A DNA stretch of 64,000 bases from an uncultured bacterium (GTDB lineage Bacteria; Planctomycetota; GCA-002687715), in assembly GCA_902826835.1 (NCBI GenBank), contig CADEGH010000003.1, positions 176,021 through 240,020 of the forward strand, written 5' to 3'. The notes beneath the pieces were generated by a model that saw only the letters and a list, made by a program, of their open reading frames with translations, was not told the origin of the DNA and searched no databases. Of this stretch, positions 34,630 through 44,060 are shown one piece after another. The position numbers and the translations under genes are program-made. Position 1 is the stretch's first letter. The number at the start of each line of letters is the position of its first letter.

Positions 34630-36531
34630 TTACGGCAAGAACGACTTCGGTTCGGCGAGCTTCGCGGGCAAGTACACGTCCATCACGTAGTTGAGACCCC
34701 ATTTTGCGAGCGCCTGTTGCTCGGCACGGACGCCCATCTTCAAGAGCGACTCCATCGCCCTCGCCCACGGTTTGTGCACATCGAAGAAGGGGTCGTTTTT
34801 CAGGGCGTCCCGAGCCCGTTGGATATCGACGTCCTTGAGCGGGTGAGTCGGCAACTTGTACTTCGTGATGTCGTCGGGAGTCACTCCGAGGAAGGTCGCT
34901 CGCGGCACGCAGAAGAAGCGATTGATGTGCGCGGCATTGCCGGAGCCGACCTTGAGCGAGCGGTAGATGTTGCTGATTCCGTAAGGATCGCAGTCGACGA
35001 AGGCGTAGACCGGGATGTCCATCTCCTCGGACAGGCGGCGGATGAACCGACGGCACGCCCGGGTCGGAACGCCGCCCATCGAGACGATGATGCAATTCGC
35101 CTTGGTGGGATAGGCGTGGTACTGGAGCCGCGAGAACATACCGCCGGTTTCGATGGCGAGAATAAACTTGGCCTTGGTGCGGAACTTCAAATGTTCGACG
35201 GAGTGCGGGATCGTGTAAGCCCCCGATCCGAATTTGGTGCAATCGATTTCGATCGTCCCGCCCTTCACGGGGTCGCGGTCGATCACGATCAACTCACCGG
35301 CCACCGCACCGCCGTGCTCCTCGGGGTAGAAGCGCAACTGCTCGCGGCTGATGCCTTCGACCGAGAACATCGCCTCGATGTCGTCCATGACCGCATCGGA
35401 TTCGGTCTGTTCATCGAAGCGGGCGTCCTCCCAGTTCTTGCTCTGGTAGTACGCATCTCGTTTCGTCGCGAAGGTGTCCCCCGCGACCATCTCCTTCGAG
35501 AGCGACATCATCCGCAGGCTTTGCGCGAAGGTGCGCACGGTGTTGACCGTGAGCGTTCGCACTTTGCTCTGCCGACCGAGTTCGAAGTAGCCGACCTTCT
35601 CGCGATACTTGACATTGGCGAGTGAGCGCACCGGCGACTTCATCTCGGGCTTGCCACCCTTCAGGATGGTGTCGAAGACGTCCTGGGCGGTGCGGTCGAT
35701 GGCTTTGACGACCGGCTCTTTGCGCCACGGTCCATCGGGAAGCACCCTCGGCGACGAACCAGGCGGCTCTCCGCCCGCGCCTTTCTTGCCTTTTTTCCCC
35801 TTCTTCGGTTCGAAGCCGGGCGGCAGGCCTTCATCGAGGGGAAGCGTTTCTTCGACCACCTCTTCTTTGGCGAAGGCGCGAGTTCGGACCGTCATCACCG
35901 CTTCGTTCGCCGCTCCCGAGCCCTTCGAGAACTTGTCCGCGAGTTCCTCCGGCGTGGGCGCGTCCTCGGTCGGCGCCGATTCGGCTTCCGTTGGCTCGAC
36001 GGCTTTGGCCTTACGCTTTGGCTTGTCCGGCGCGGATTCCGCGGCCGGGCTGGCCTTTTTCTTCTTGGGCTCTTTCGGGCTCTTCATGGGTGCAGGGTCG
36101 GGAGGGGTGACGGCGGAGACGGGGGCTGGAGGGGAAACGGCTTTGATCGGAGGGGGGGGCGGCGCGGGGACCAACTTCTGAGGTTCGGGAGTGGCTTTCG
36201 CAGGCGGTGCCGCCGCCGGGGGTCGCTTCGCCACCGGAGGATCCTGATCCTTCGGAGGAGTGGTCGCGGCCTTGACGGGGGGTGCGACCGCCGCCGGTGG
36301 AACGTCCTTGGCGGGGAGCCCCGGCTTGGGTGCTGGTGGCTCCACTCGCGGTGGCGCGGGCGGAGAGCCCGGAGCCTTCGGCGACGGCGGCGGCACTCCG
36401 AGCGCGGCCCGGAGGTGCGGCGGCAACTCCCCCGCCTCCTCGCCAAACAGCGATCCCTGCGCGGGGCGGACCGGCCGACGCGGTTTGCCGTCGTCGGTCA
36501 CATCCCAATCATCGGCGGGAGGGCGTGCCAT
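34630..36531 (-). CDS. top6A: DNA topoisomerase VI subunit A (Spo11-like) with long N-terminal extension
   Basis: A 633-residue DNA-cleaving subunit of topoisomerase VI. The 5Y-CAP region contains the catalytic tyrosine candidate in KRDAYYQS (Tyr361 or Tyr362). The Toprim domain has AIETGGMFSRL and D513-C-D-P-Y-G518 for metal binding, followed by YGISNIYRSLKVGSG. The archaeal protein is about 370-390 residues; here about 270 extra N-terminal residues are Pro/Ala/Lys-rich and low complexity, probably disordered. The ATG shares one base with the upstream top6B stop (TGATG), so both subunits are made together. Topoisomerase VI is uncommon in bacteria but has been reported in Planctomycetota. Confidence 0.93.
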   Translation of the reverse strand: MARPPADDWDVTDDGKPRRPVRPAQGSLFGEEAGELPPHLRAALGVPPPSPKAPGSPPAPPRVEPPAPKPGLPAKDVPPAAVAPPVKAATTPPKDQDPPVAKRPPAAAPPAKATPEPQKLVPAPPPPPIKAVSPPAPVSAVTPPDPAPMKSPKEPKKKKASPAAESAPDKPKRKAKAVEPTEAESAPTEDAPTPEELADKFSKGSGAANEAVMTVRTRAFAKEEVVEETLPLDEGLPPGFEPKKGKKGKKGAGGEPPGSSPRVLPDGPWRKEPVVKAIDRTAQDVFDTILKGGKPEMKSPVRSLANVKYREKVGYFELGRQSKVRTLTVNTVRTFAQSLRMMSLSKEMVAGDTFATKRDAYYQSKNWEDARFDEQTESDAVMDDIEAMFSVEGISREQLRFYPEEHGGAVAGELIVIDRDPVKGGTIEIDCTKFGSGAYTIPHSVEHLKFRTKAKFILAIETGGMFSRLQYHAYPTKANCIIVSMGGVPTRACRRFIRRLSEEMDIPVYAFVDCDPYGISNIYRSLKVGSGNAAHINRFFCVPRATFLGVTPDDITKYKLPTHPLKDVDIQRARDALKNDPFFDVHKPWARAMESLLKMGVRAEQQALAKWGLNYVMDVYLPAKLAEPKSFLP

Positions 36532-38186
36532 CAGGCCTTCCGACTCTTCTCGAGGATGACCTTGAGCTCATTCACCGCTCGATCGGTGTCGGGCGGAGTG
36601 AGTTCGAGGATGTCGCGGAGTGCGATGCCGATCTGCGGTAAGTACTTCTCGATGTACGAGCGCTTCTTGAGCTCGTCGGCTTCGCGCCGGCGGCGGTTCA
36701 GGAACGACCCGAGTTTGCGCCCGCACTCTTGCAGCGCGAGCTTGATCTCTTTCATGATCTCGGGGTAGTGCGCGACCGCCTCTTTGCTCTCCGAAGTGAA
36801 GGGCACCCAGACCGAAGCCACGTGCACCATGATCACCATCGGAGCGGTGGGCAGCGCCCCTTTGGCCTGCTGGATTCCGTAGTTTTTCCAATCGGTCGAA
36901 ACCACCGCCTTCGTAACCGCGCAAGCCCCGGGCTGGTGCAAGAGCGGGACGCGGTTGGCGTAGCGGTTGACCCGCGCGAGTTCGTCGGCCGGCAGATTGC
37001 CGCCGTAGGCGATGCCCGCTTCGATCACGAAGGGGTTGCCGCGGTACACCGCCGGGGTGCGGGTCACCGCAGTGAAGAGGTCGGCATCGACTTCTTTCTT
37101 CAGGCCTTCGAGAATCAACTCCTGCCCGATCGGCGCGATGCAGTCGGTCGGGGGCGCCTTCAGTTTCGCGGCTTGCAGGGCCTTGTGGAGTTGGTCAGCC
37201 TCGCGGCTCGCAATCGTGGTCGGCCTCGCGGTCGGCGAGAGTTTGGCCGCCTTGCAGATGTCCTCGGCGGTCGGGGCGGAGACGCGGGAAAACACTTCCT
37301 GCAACGCCGCCTTCAGGTGCTTCGCCTCACAATCCTTGAGGAGGTTGACGAGGAGTCCGAGTTCGACGCCATGCGGATGCGGCTTGATTTCGCGCGCCTG
37401 GGCCGGCAATTCCTGCGTCGCGCGCTTGTGCTCGATGACCGGCTCTTCGAGCGGCGACTGGTAGCTGATCGTGACGTGCGGATTCGCCATCGCGGTTTGG
37501 GCGAGGAACTCGTCCACCGACGAACGACCCTTTTGGTACTTGCCGACCAGTTCGAGTTCGACGCGGGTGCCGGTGCCCGGACGGAAATCCGGCACCTCCT
37601 CCTCTTTCAGGATTTCGGGCTGGTTGCGGGCGGTGTCGAGCTTCACCTCGACGCGATTCGCGGCCGCTTTCGCGGAATGCCGCGAGGTGATGACCATCGG
37701 CTTGCCGGTGGTGAGCTGGCCATACATGCCGGCCGCAGAGATGCCGATGCCCTGCTGCCCGCGGCTCTGCTTCAGGCTGTGAAACTTCGAGCCGTAGAGC
37801 AGCTTGCCGAAGATCTTGCCGATCTGCGCCTTCACGATGCCGGGCCCGTTGTCCTCGACCACGATGCGGAATCGCTCCTCCTCGTTCGGCACGGGCCGGA
37901 TCTGCACCGTGATGTCCGGGAGGATGCGTGCGTCCTCGCAGGCATCGAGGCTGTTGTCGACCGCCTCTTTCACGGTCGTGAGCAGCGCTTTCCGCGGCGA
38001 ATCGAACCCGAGCAGGTGTCGATTCTTCGCGAAGAACTCGGAGACGGAGATCTCCCGCTGCTTTTTCGCGAGGCTCTCCGCGGTGGCCGCCTCCGGCGCC
38101 GCCCGCTTCTTCGAAGCGCCCTTCTGCGCAGATTTTCCCTCCGCGAGAGCCGTCCCGGCCTCCGCGGTATCCGCCTCCACCGTCAT
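36531..38186 (-). CDS. top6B: DNA topoisomerase VI subunit B (GHKL ATPase)
   Basis: A 551-residue ATPase subunit that dimerises on ATP binding to drive strand passage. The GHKL motifs are [10 protein letters not shown] (Asn78), EDNGPGI (Asp112, Gly114-116) and [19 protein letters not shown]. The transducer domain follows, including the conserved Lys-containing region near NYGIQQAKG. The first ~40 residues are an Ala/Lys-rich extension ([12 protein letters not shown]). It is first in a two-gene operon with top6A and overlaps it by one base. It is divergent from the ABC ATPase gene with 123 bp between starts. Confidence 0.95.
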   Translation of the reverse strand: MTVEADTAEAGTALAEGKSAQKGASKKRAAPEAATAESLAKKQREISVSEFFAKNRHLLGFDSPRKALLTTVKEAVDNSLDACEDARILPDITVQIRPVPNEEERFRIVVEDNGPGIVKAQIGKIFGKLLYGSKFHSLKQSRGQQGIGISAAGMYGQLTTGKPMVITSRHSAKAAANRVEVKLDTARNQPEILKEEEVPDFRPGTGTRVELELVGKYQKGRSSVDEFLAQTAMANPHVTISYQSPLEEPVIEHKRATQELPAQAREIKPHPHGVELGLLVNLLKDCEAKHLKAALQEVFSRVSAPTAEDICKAAKLSPTARPTTIASREADQLHKALQAAKLKAPPTDCIAPIGQELILEGLKKEVDADLFTAVTRTPAVYRGNPFVIEAGIAYGGNLPADELARVNRYANRVPLLHQPGACAVTKAVVSTDWKNYGIQQAKGALPTAPMVIMVHVASVWVPFTSESKEAVAHYPEIMKEIKLALQECGRKLGSFLNRRRREADELKKRSYIEKYLPQIGIALRDILELTPPDTDRAVNELKVILEKSRKA

Positions 38187-38309
38187 GCGATCGTCCGTCT
38201 GGCCTCCCGAATAGGAGCGACCTCCGCGGCCGGGAGAAGGCGCGGAGATCTGGGTCGCCGCCGCCCGCGGTTCCCCGGCGGCAGTATATTCCCACCCGCG
38301 CGAACCTCC

Positions 38310-39302
38310 ATGAGCGACTCATCACCCATCAGCGTCCGCCACCTGACCAAGATTTTCCCGGGCCAACCCCAGGGTCGGCGCTGGCCGGCCCTCGACGACC
38401 TCACGATTGATGTTCCGAGAGCTTCGATCTTCGGACTTCTCGGGCCGAATGGCGCGGGGAAGACGACGCTCGTCAAACTGCTCCTGGGCTTGGCTCGACC
38501 CTCCGGGGGCAGCGGAACTTTGCTCGGGGCCCCCCTCGGCGCCGTCGCGGCCCGCAGGAAGGTCGGATTTCTGCCCGAAGGACAGTCCTTCCCCGAGTAC
38601 ATGACGGCGCGCCAGTTCGTGGCGCAGGGGGCCGCGCTCTCGGGTTTGGGCCGCCGCGAGGCTCGCGAACGCGCCGTTCCCTGGATCGAAAAAGTCGGAC
38701 TCTCCGGCGTCTTGGACCAGCCCATCCGGACGTTCAGCAAGGGAATGAAACAGCGTCTCGGTTTGGCGGCGGCGCTCGCCCATGAACCGGAGTTGCTGTT
38801 CCTCGACGAACCGACCGACGGCGTCGACCCAGGCGGGCGGCGCGAAATCAGGGACCTCGTGGTCGGCCTCCGGGAGAAGGGCATCACGGTGTTCGTGAAC
38901 AGCCATTTGCTCGGCGAGATCGACCAGATGTGCGACCACATCGCCATCTTGAATCTCGGACGCCTCGTGACCGAGGGGCCGACCTCGGAAGTCAAAACCA
39001 AGGCGCTGGGCGGAGCCTCCGCGCGCGACCGCGTGCGCTATCTCGTGTCGAGTGTCGGCGACGACATGCGACCCTTCCTCGCGCAGATCCCGGGTTTGAT
39101 CGACCGCGTCGACCCGACCGGCACCTCGCTCGAGGTGATGCTCCCCGCCACCGACAACGCCGCAAGCGAGCTCATCGATTTCCTGCGGGCCGCGGAGATC
39201 CGGCTGCGCACGGTGCAACCCCTGGAGGCGAGCCTCGAGGACAGCTTCATCGCCCTGATCCAAGCCGACAATCGCCAACGCCTCGGAGGGAGCCCGCAAT
39301 GA
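38310..39302 (+). CDS. ABC-2 type transporter ATP-binding protein
   Basis: A 330-residue cytoplasmic ATPase of a drug/lipid/polysaccharide-type ABC-2 exporter. Walker A is [11 protein letters not shown] (K51), the signature is [13 protein letters not shown] (an unusual but accepted variant of LSGGQ), and Walker B is [13 protein letters not shown], followed by the H-loop NSHLL. The ATG at 38310 is chosen by the domain start. The frame extends far upstream only as an antisense shadow of top6B. Its stop overlaps the permease ATG (ATGA). Substrate unknown. Confidence 0.94.
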   Translation: MSDSSPISVRHLTKIFPGQPQGRRWPALDDLTIDVPRASIFGLLGPNGAGKTTLVKLLLGLARPSGGSGTLLGAPLGAVAARRKVGFLPEGQSFPEYMTARQFVAQGAALSGLGRREARERAVPWIEKVGLSGVLDQPIRTFSKGMKQRLGLAAALAHEPELLFLDEPTDGVDPGGRREIRDLVVGLREKGITVFVNSHLLGEIDQMCDHIAILNLGRLVTEGPTSEVKTKALGGASARDRVRYLVSSVGDDMRPFLAQIPGLIDRVDPTGTSLEVMLPATDNAASELIDFLRAAEIRLRTVQPLEASLEDSFIALIQADNRQRLGGSPQ

Positions 39303-40237
39303 GAAACATCCTTCTCATCGCCGAAGAATGGCTGCGTCTCGTGCGCTCCCAAAAGAGCTTCCGCATCCTGGCGGGCCTGTCGATCCTACTCGGCCTCTTG
39401 CTCGCCGCGGTCGAGATCACTCCGGAAGAAGTGAAAGTCCTCTGGTCCTTCCGGATTCCGCTGGGCGGTACCGCGGAATCGCCGGTGCTCGCGAACGAGA
39501 TCGTCTACGGCATCCTGAGCTTCCTCATCACCCTGCTGCCTTTGATCACCGCCTTCGTGGCCGTCTTCACCACCGGCGGGGTGGTGCCGGAGATGATCAG
39601 GAAGGGGCGCCTCGAGGTGCTCCTCGCGCGTCCCGTGCGCCGCTACCAAGTGGTGCTGGGGGCGTACGTCGGCGGACTCGTGTTCACAGCCTTGATTGCG
39701 GGAATCCTCCTGCTTGCGACGTGGGTCGGACTGGCGGTGCGGGGACGATTCATCGGACCGGAGTACTTCCTGAACTTGCCGGTGATCGTGGCGCAATACG
39801 CCTTGATCAGCGTCATCACCGTTTGGATCGGATTCACCCTCCGCAGTGGTGGCGCGGCGATCGTCGTCACGCTCCTGCTTTGGTTCTTGGGGAAAATGGC
39901 GAGCGGCGCCTACGCGATCATGGTCGCTTCCAAGGAATTGACCATGGACAAGGAACTCGAGGGTTTCCAGGGTTTCTTGGCCGGACCGGCCGGCAAAGTG
40001 GTCGCCGCCGCCTGGTGGATCCTCCCCAAGCCCGGCGAGCTCGGGGTCCTCACCAACCAGATCCTCGACGCATGTCTCGAAGACGGCCTCACCCGCCGCC
40101 TCCTCACCCGTGCCAAACAGTCGGCCGAACTCGCGGCCGCCACGCCTCCCCTCGCCGACGTGGCCTTCTCCTCCGGCGCCCTCATCGTCTTCCTCCTCGC
40201 CCTCACCAGTTGGTCCCTTTCCCGCCGCGACCTCTGA
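39299..40237 (+). CDS. ABC-2 type transporter permease
   Basis: A 312-residue integral membrane protein with about six helices (FRILAGLSILLGLLLAAV; GILSFLITLLPLITAFVAVF; YVGGLVFTALIAGILLLATW; VIVAQYALISVITVWI; GAAIVVTLLLWFLG; and a last one near ALIVFLLALTSW). The GRLEVLLARPVRRYQVVLG loop is typical of ABC-2 permeases. The ATG overlaps the ATPase stop, with GGAGGG just before, so the pair forms one transporter. Confidence 0.93.
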   Translation: MRNILLIAEEWLRLVRSQKSFRILAGLSILLGLLLAAVEITPEEVKVLWSFRIPLGGTAESPVLANEIVYGILSFLITLLPLITAFVAVFTTGGVVPEMIRKGRLEVLLARPVRRYQVVLGAYVGGLVFTALIAGILLLATWVGLAVRGRFIGPEYFLNLPVIVAQYALISVITVWIGFTLRSGGAAIVVTLLLWFLGKMASGAYAIMVASKELTMDKELEGFQGFLAGPAGKVVAAAWWILPKPGELGVLTNQILDACLEDGLTRRLLTRAKQSAELAAATPPLADVAFSSGALIVFLLALTSWSLSRRDL

Positions 40238-40276
40238 GCCTCTCCCACCCAATCCCGGTGCGGCCTACTCTCCGCC

Positions 40277-40339
40277 GGGAACGCCGATCACCAGATCCGC
40301 CCGCGCTCAATGGGAACGCGGATCACCAGATCCGCCCGC
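40277..40339. repeat. Two direct repeats of 28 bp
   Basis: Copies at 40277-40304 and 40312-40339 differ at one base and are separated by 7 bp. They lie between the ends of two convergent genes (permease and secreted protein). Only two copies exist, so this is not a CRISPR array. Role unknown. Confidence 0.8.
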
Positions 40340-40404
40340 TGCCGACCCCAGCACACCACCTGCTCCCAGAGCAGACTATCCAGCTCCGCCCCCCCTCCCG
40401 CCCG

Positions 40405-41940
40405 TCACTGAACGTTGATGTCGTCGAGTGCGATGTTGGAGGATGCTGGACCAATCGCAGAGAAAAGAAACTTGGTGGAGGGTCCGTAAGCAATGAAAGG
40501 AACCAGCTCCTGCGTCCAGCCGGTACCCGGAGCGGCTGCGCCGACATAGGTCGCAATCGGGGCTGTGAGGGCACCCGAGGCATCGGTTTGCCGGATCGTA
40601 AACGTGATTCCCGTGGCCACTTCACGATAGAGTCGGAAGCTCAGAGTAAGAGTGGGCGCCGCCGCGATATCGATGGGGCAGGTCAGAGCCACCGATGGAA
40701 CCGTGGGGTTTGGGCGAGCGTAGAGATACCCGATCCCGGTGGCGGCCGTGGGAATCACGGATTGGATCACCGGCGACTGGTAGGGGGGCCATCCAACCAC
40801 CCATGGAAAGCCGACGAGCAAGGGACTCGTCCCATTGAACCAACCGGGAAGCTCCAGCACTTCGAACCCGGCCGGAAGCGCGCACGACTGGACTACCACG
40901 AGCGCGGCGTGACTCAGGGCAAATCCATCCGCTTGGCTCGGATCGAGCACAACGAGCTGGGTGCCAAACGGGATGGGCACCGTCGGTGTGAACGGGAGTG
41001 TCAAGCCCGGATCGGTGGGTAGTGACAGGCTCATGAGATTCGGAGTCACTCCCCCAAGGGCGAAGAGGAGACCAGGGGCGGCCAGATCCAGGTTGATGGT
41101 CTGCTGATTGGGCGTCGCCAGAGCACCTTGAGATCGGCCGATGGGCGCCGATTGGGGTGTGATCCCCAGGTCGAAGAACGGCAGGGCAGAGTTCGACCGG
41201 AGATTCAGGGTGTGCGGTTCAAAGTGAATAGTCTGGACCCGCACCGGGACACTGGGGCCGGGCTCGGGCAAGCCATCCATCGCAAGCGAGGCCCCCGACT
41301 GGTTGTACTGGTATTCATAGGCAGGGCGCGGCAGGGAACACGCCGGCGTCGTCCCCACCGAGTAGTAGAAAGTCCCCCACAGTCCCCGGGCGCTCACCGC
41401 AGCCACGAACGGGGGAAAAATGAACTGGCCGTTGCGAACCGTGAGTTCGGAATTGGAGATGCCAGGATAGGTTCCGGGCGGAATCTGGGCGGTTCGAAAT
41501 CCCTGGAGCGCGGCAGCGTTGAGAGGCACTACCGTGATCGCGAGTCCTTGGGCACTCCCTGGAACGAGATTCATCGCCCAGTTGGAGAAGAACACTGGAG
41601 TTTTCCATCCAGCGCTCATCGATTGCGATTCGAAAGACGTCACATCCGTCTGAGCCAGCAGCTGCCACGCCGATGGGATGACTTCAAAGCCGACGGAGCT
41701 CCCGCCGCCTACACGCCCATAGACCTCCACTCTCCAGCGCCCCGTCGCCAGGAATAGGTCAAAGCCACAAACCGTCAGCGGCACCGAAGCCACGAGATCG
41801 GTTGCAAAACTCCTCGCTTGGTAGCTTGAAACCGGCCAGGGCTGCACAAGTTCGAGATTCGAGAGCGTAGCGGGCTGCGCTAGAGCGGCCATGCTCAGAC
41901 CACCCGCCACCATGCAGAATCGGACCCAAGGTGCCTTCAT
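40405..41940 (-). CDS. Secreted protein with C-terminal jelly-roll (MAM-like) end
   Basis: A 511-residue exported protein. The ATG at 41940 opens a signal peptide (FCMVAGGLSMAALAQ). The N-terminal half is beta-rich (VEVYGRVGGGSSVGFEVIP), and an Ala/Pro-rich middle follows. The last ~110 residues (TLTLSFRLYREVATGITFTI ... NIALDDINVQ) resemble a MAM or carbohydrate-binding jelly roll: the ending IALDDI is characteristic. The frame continues upstream of 41940 only as non-protein-like sequence. Function unknown, probably cell surface. Confidence 0.75.
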   Translation of the reverse strand: MKAPWVRFCMVAGGLSMAALAQPATLSNLELVQPWPVSSYQARSFATDLVASVPLTVCGFDLFLATGRWRVEVYGRVGGGSSVGFEVIPSAWQLLAQTDVTSFESQSMSAGWKTPVFFSNWAMNLVPGSAQGLAITVVPLNAAALQGFRTAQIPPGTYPGISNSELTVRNGQFIFPPFVAAVSARGLWGTFYYSVGTTPACSLPRPAYEYQYNQSGASLAMDGLPEPGPSVPVRVQTIHFEPHTLNLRSNSALPFFDLGITPQSAPIGRSQGALATPNQQTINLDLAAPGLLFALGGVTPNLMSLSLPTDPGLTLPFTPTVPIPFGTQLVVLDPSQADGFALSHAALVVVQSCALPAGFEVLELPGWFNGTSPLLVGFPWVVGWPPYQSPVIQSVIPTAATGIGYLYARPNPTVPSVALTCPIDIAAAPTLTLSFRLYREVATGITFTIRQTDASGALTAPIATYVGAAAPGTGWTQELVPFIAYGPSTKFLFSAIGPASSNIALDDINVQ

Positions 41941-42341
41941 GGAAATTCTCCGAACGTTGACGTGGGGCAGTCCCCGACGGTCGATCGCTGGCAAGCGTGG
42001 GTGCCGTGTTGGTACGGAGGACTCGATTACCCGATAGCTGAAATTCTTCAGGAACGCGCGGAAAGTAGGCCAAAGTCTCGGAATGCCGGGGGCGCGCGGC
42101 GAGGCAATCGCCGCATCACGTCGCGGCAAGAGGGCGCTGGGCCACAGGCAGCGCAGTGCTCGACAATCCCAGAGCGCCAATCCGCCGGCAAGCGATCCCG
42201 GAGTGAATAGGACTCCGACCCGGTGACGCGGTCGCTCCCCTTTCGGGATCAAGCCGGTTGTATCGAGATGCCGCTGCCGGTTGGAATTCCCCCCGATAGC
42301 CTTGCCGCCGTTCGTTACGAAGTCGCCCGATTCACTACGAG
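41941..42341. other. Spacer without a recognisable gene
   Basis: Four hundred bases between the start of the secreted protein gene and the 3' end of the membrane protein gene. The frames here are open only because of high GC. The left end should hold the promoter and leader of the secreted protein gene. Confidence 0.4.
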
Positions 42342-44060
42342 TCAAAGCCCCAAGACCACTACGAGGCCGTCCGAGACGGAGAGCGCGGGCGAGACCTGGA
42401 AGGCCTGCACCGTCCAGGTCTGCTGGACGTAGAAACTCGCGTTGGCCAAGGGAACCGGATGGCGCCATTCTCCCCGCTCATCAGCCACGAAGTCGACGCG
42501 GAGCGCTTCGGTCAGAGGTTCGGCCAAAACGCAGGCTTCGCCTGGCACCGTAGAGACCGCGCGAGGCGGCACCGGCTCGCCCAGTCGGATGATCACCACG
42601 CCATTTCCACCCGGAGTGGCCCCGCGAAGCCGAAGCTCGGTGCTCTCCCCCAGGCGCGGCGGATTGCATGAGAGCTGGAGAGGAGTCGGCTCGGCGCCCA
42701 ATCGGTACGGCTCCGCCTTGGCCTGATTGTCGGACGGGCGGCTCAAATGCATCACCCACGGCTTGGGGGAAATCGCGAGCGGAGTGCTCGGATCAACCCG
42801 CCACCGGGCGACTTCGTCCGACCAGGGTGCCCGCTCCGGATCCTCGATTTCGACCCGCCAATACTGCACGACCCCGCCGACCAGGACCGCGATCAGGATT
42901 GCCGAGGCCACCAATCGTGTCGGCCTGACCCACTCCCGGGGCCGAGTCGGCCAGTGACCCAAACTCAGCCACCCGAGGAGGAGCATCGGCACGACAAAAT
43001 AGCGACCGGCAAATCCGTTTCCGACCGGTCCGACCGGAGCCCCCAGCGCGAAAGTGAGGCCGCCCAGAATCGAAAGAACGAGCGCTCCGAGAAGGAGACC
43101 CACCGCACCGGGCCGCCACAGCAGCCAGAACAGGAGGGCAAATGCGCCAAAGGAGGCCCACCCGATGACCGACGTGGGAACTCCGTTCCGCGTCGCCGCC
43201 GCGCCCCACTCGTGAGCCCAAACCTGTGCCTGATCCCGGCCCACCACCGCCGGCAGAACGCCATCCACCGCGAGCGATGCCCCGATCACCACCGGCGTGC
43301 GCACCACGAGCCGGGAATCGGCGGACAGTCCATTGTCCTCCCCTAGTTTCTTGGTGAAGCCGATGACCGCCACCATGCCCACCACGAGAACGAAGGAGAG
43401 GAGCGCGAGCCTCCGCACCTCCGGCTCGCGGGTGCGGATTCCGTGCCACCAGATTGCGGGCGCCATCAGGACCGGCAACCCGCTCGAGAGCGTCGTGATC
43501 CCGAGCAGGAGCGCACGCAGCAACGCGCGCATTCCGCGCGCCGGGGCCTCGGTGGCCTCGACGAGGATCAGAATCGGAATGACCGCGAGGAAGAACTTGC
43601 TCGCGAGCGTGGAGACCCAGAGGTTGTCCATCGGCACCGCGAGCACGACGACGAGCACCCCAAGGATTTTTCTCCAGCGACTCCCGAACAAGCGAGAGCG
43701 CGAAAATGCGACGAAGAGCGCGGGCAGCCAATGGGCGAGCCCGGCGCAGATTTGCATCCACAGCGCCGCCGCCTCCAGGGGGACGAGCCGAGCCACGCCA
43801 ATTGCCGACAGCGTCGGCCAAAGATCCAAGTAGCCGACTTCGAACCAATGCCAGCCCCAAATCGGGAGGCCGGAAAACGCGCGGCTGAAGAAGAACGACC
43901 CCTCCTCCGCTTGGAAGCGCGGCGAGGTCCACAGGCTCGTGTCTTGGAGCGCGATCAGGACCAGCGCGAGCGCCGAGACCGCCCACGAGAATCGGAGCGA
44001 CACTCCGCCTCGCGCCGCGAAACCCTCTTCGATCCGAGAGTCTACGTCAGTTCCCGGCAC
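42342..44060 (-). CDS. Polytopic membrane protein with exported C-terminal module
   Basis: A 572-residue protein with about ten transmembrane helices in the first ~430 residues (for example AVSALALVLIAL; ILGVLVVVLAVPMDNLW; LALLSFVLVVGMVAVIGF; AVGLLLGALVLSILGGLTF; LVASAILIAVLVGGVVQYW). The last ~120 residues form a soluble beta module: LQLSCNPPRLGESTELRLRG ... GEACVLAEPL ... YVQQTWTVQAFQVSPALSVS. It parallels the C-terminal modules of the secreted proteins here. The N-terminal layout resembles glycosyltransferase-C-like or similar membrane enzymes, but no signature confirms this. The GTG start at 44060 overlaps the 3' end of the upstream peptidase gene by 14 bp, so the two are likely co-transcribed. 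Confidence 0.7.
   Translation of the reverse strand: MPGTDVDSRIEEGFAARGGVSLRFSWAVSALALVLIALQDTSLWTSPRFQAEEGSFFFSRAFSGLPIWGWHWFEVGYLDLWPTLSAIGVARLVPLEAAALWMQICAGLAHWLPALFVAFSRSRLFGSRWRKILGVLVVVLAVPMDNLWVSTLASKFFLAVIPILILVEATEAPARGMRALLRALLLGITTLSSGLPVLMAPAIWWHGIRTREPEVRRLALLSFVLVVGMVAVIGFTKKLGEDNGLSADSRLVVRTPVVIGASLAVDGVLPAVVGRDQAQVWAHEWGAAATRNGVPTSVIGWASFGAFALLFWLLWRPGAVGLLLGALVLSILGGLTFALGAPVGPVGNGFAGRYFVVPMLLLGWLSLGHWPTRPREWVRPTRLVASAILIAVLVGGVVQYWRVEIEDPERAPWSDEVARWRVDPSTPLAISPKPWVMHLSRPSDNQAKAEPYRLGAEPTPLQLSCNPPRLGESTELRLRGATPGGNGVVIIRLGEPVPPRAVSTVPGEACVLAEPLTEALRVDFVADERGEWRHPVPLANASFYVQQTWTVQAFQVSPALSVSDGLVVVLGL

Noticed and set aside
36729-38309. Very long plus-strand open frame running opposite to top6B and into the ABC ATPase
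   Set aside because: The part before 38310 is rich in His, Arg and Asp and is antisense to a well-supported gene; only the ATPase from 38310 on is real.
40277-40339. CRISPR array
   Set aside because: Only two repeat copies, spacing of 7 bp, no cas genes.
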